Shown piece by piece: positions 62,000-64,000 of a stretch of 64,000 nucleotides of DNA. The first letter of the stretch is position 1; each line of letters opens with the position of its first letter. The notes below the pieces were generated by a model that saw nothing but the letters and a program-made list of their open reading frames with translations, was not told where the DNA came from and made no database searches. Source of the stretch: Lingula anatina (lineage: Eukaryota; Brachiopoda; Lingulata; Lingulida; Lingulidae); contig NW_019773626.1 of assembly GCF_001039355.2 (NCBI RefSeq), forward strand, positions 613,871 to 677,870, given 5' to 3'. Made by a program: the position numbers and the translations under genes.

Positions 62000-64000
62000 T
62001 TATTATCAAATAAAGATGAGAGACAAGTGTGATAATAATTTGTCTAGGCTTAGTCTTGTAAAACGTAGGTATACCAAGAATGATGACTTCCAAGACCGAG
62101 GTACAGATAGATTGATGATTCTGGTATTTGGTCTCTTTTACATACACAGTACCCTTAAAATAATAATACAGTATATGCACCAAGGCAGTGCATATCTTGG
62201 CTTTCGTATCCCAAAATTAATTGTGCCTATGAAATAAAGCACAGGTACTTAGCTTACTTCTGCCCTGATTTGATGAGCCTTTCATTGAACAAATACTATT
62301 TTAGGTGTGCTGTATGTAAGAAACAAAATGCCAGAATCAACAAATTACCCAATATTCTGCAAAGGTGGGAGTTTAACCCACATTTAATTAGTTTTAAAAT
62401 GAGTTTAAAACATTTTCACGTGTCCTTTTAGTACATTTTACAATGACTGTGACTCAACAATTGTAGTCTATATACTTTACAACATATACTTACTATGTAT
62501 AACTACAATTTATAAAAGAGACATGGTCTTTATTATGGAAATTTTAGTACAAGTGATACCATAATAAATTATTTTGCAATTTATTTTTTCTTTTGTGTGT
62601 GTGATTTGTCAAGCACAGAAAATCACTGTCCCTTTTTCACAAAGTGTAACAGCCTGTACCAGTGAACTTCAGAAGGTCTTACCATGCACTAGTAATCACA
62701 ATTCACCAAATACAGGTTTTCTTAGCTTTCACTAGTGCACTTTCTGCTATTTAATTAATGTATTACTTATGTCCAGTGCAGGAACTTCATTCAGGCATTG
62801 TCTCACATAATATTTGGGCCTCTCAAAGTGAACAAAATGAGGTCTTGATAATTATAAAGTATATTGATCTATGTGAAAAGGGCCACAGACGCATCACAAC
62901 ATATTTTTGAAAAATATTTGACTGTGTTTGAAAAATTTGAAAATTTATGCCTAAGCCATCTTCAAGGTCAAATTAACAAGGACATATGTTTAAGAACTTA
63001 AGATTTGTGAAGAAAGAGTTAATGCCCTCCAACACACACACACACACACACACACACCACATATAATACCCTGTATGTGTCGTATCCAGAGAGCTCAACT
63101 AGGCAGAGCATTTATATACAATTAAAAATAAATAAATAAACACTAGACATGTGAACCCCCAACTTTTGAGTTTCCGGTCTTGAGTTGTTAACTTAAAATA
63201 ATGTTTTAACTGTTTAAAAATTTTTTTCACAGCATGACAACACTTACATCGCAGGCTGTGGCAGTTACATCACCTTACAGTTGTGACGGCACACAGTACA
63301 TGGTTATAATTATAACGATATGCCATCACAGCGTGCGACATAGTATAGAGGAGAACCTGGACAACATACAACATACTTCCTTCACGTACAACTAAATTTT
63401 TTATTTATTAATTTTTTTAAGCAAAATATCCCTTATATGTCCATTGATCTGAACAGTAAACAAACCTTGAATGATTTGGCTGTATGTGGAATATGAATAA
63501 CATAAGGATTTTTTTCTTCCTAATTTTGATTTATTGCAATATTTTAAAATATTTCCACATGTATCAAGAAAGCAATAAATGAGATGCCATTTAAATTTAT
63601 ATGTATATATATATATCCATAAGTAAAGTTGAAATAAAATTTGCGATTATGCAAGGTGCCTCATAATGGCGAGAGAGATCAAATAATACATTTTGTTCGT
63701 TTTAAACAAAGATTCCAAAATTGTCCAAAAAAAAAACCATTCTTGGGTATTGTATAAATATGAATGGAAAAGATGAAGATGACAGGAAATAAAAAGCATT
63801 CCAATATGTTTTCAAGTTTAGAAAATATTTTTCTACAAGAATGCTCCACCTGTTCATCAAACAATCCTGTTTAAATTTTACCAAATGTCTTAATTAGAAA
63901 TAAATAATTAAAAAATTTCCATAGGAAACAAGTTCATTTTCATCAGTTAAAATCTTTCATATCATAAGGATGAAAGCACCACAAAGAAGACTATCATTTC
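62000..64000. other. Terminal stretch without recognisable gene
   Basis: AT-rich, with a (CA)n run at 63031-63056 and a short TA run near 63605. No exon, RNA gene or mobile element that I can support. Confidence 0.5.

Overview
This is animal (eukaryotic) nuclear DNA: AT-rich, intron-rich, with canonical GT-AG splice sites, many microsatellites, miniature inverted-repeat elements and decayed retrotransposons. The gene content (ECT2, a NIK/MAP3K14-like kinase, a sarcoplasmic-type EF-hand protein and a local family of RING/B-box/NHL TRIM proteins), plus the frequent word TAGGCCTA, suggests a marine invertebrate, possibly a deuterostome such as a hemichordate or echinoderm. The species assignment is inference. 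Two assembly gaps (15416-16213 and 52277-53082) and three isolated Ns (35415, 45545, 61400) limit the reading.

Layout. 1-12.5 kb: no gene recognised; simple repeats, two adjacent MITEs and a decayed LINE reverse-transcriptase tail (minus strand). 12.76-28.47 kb, plus strand: the cytokinesis RhoGEF gene ECT2, reconstructed as 25 coding exons whose phases all agree. Only part of the BRCT region is lost in the first gap. It carries two features of note: a 75-bp in-frame tandem duplication of a coding-exon end with its splice donor, and a near-perfect 257-bp palindromic MITE 26 bp past another donor. 32.36-32.92 kb, plus strand: a single-exon EF-hand gene with a one-base frameshift. 33.8-48.1 kb, minus strand: four tandem copies of a TRIM-NHL unit. 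Two are intact (634 residues each), one is a chimeric C-terminal fragment ending at a single N, and one is a short NHL remnant. BEL/Pao gag fragments, a hAT-like insertion with an 8-bp target duplication and a Tc1 transposase fragment lie among them.

50.6-50.85 kb: an orphan promoter-like block with two SRF (CArG) boxes, a TATA box and a splice donor, but no coding sequence behind it. 51.0-57.0 kb: a family of roughly 355-bp diverged tandem monomers, in two direct blocks around the second gap plus an inverted block. The inverted block ends inside an exon of a minus-strand NIK-like kinase gene (56.94-58.87 kb), cutting it off just after the glycine loop. 60.01-61.40 kb: an LTR with a tRNA-Pro-type primer-binding site and a gag gene with a SCAN-like segment, cut at a single N. 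61.4-64 kb: simple repeats and one TIR element; no gene seen.

Working links: ECT2 is a conserved housekeeping gene. The TRIM units are lineage-specific paralogues that were duplicated together with neighbouring retrotransposon debris. The kinase is NF-kB-pathway-like but appears broken here.
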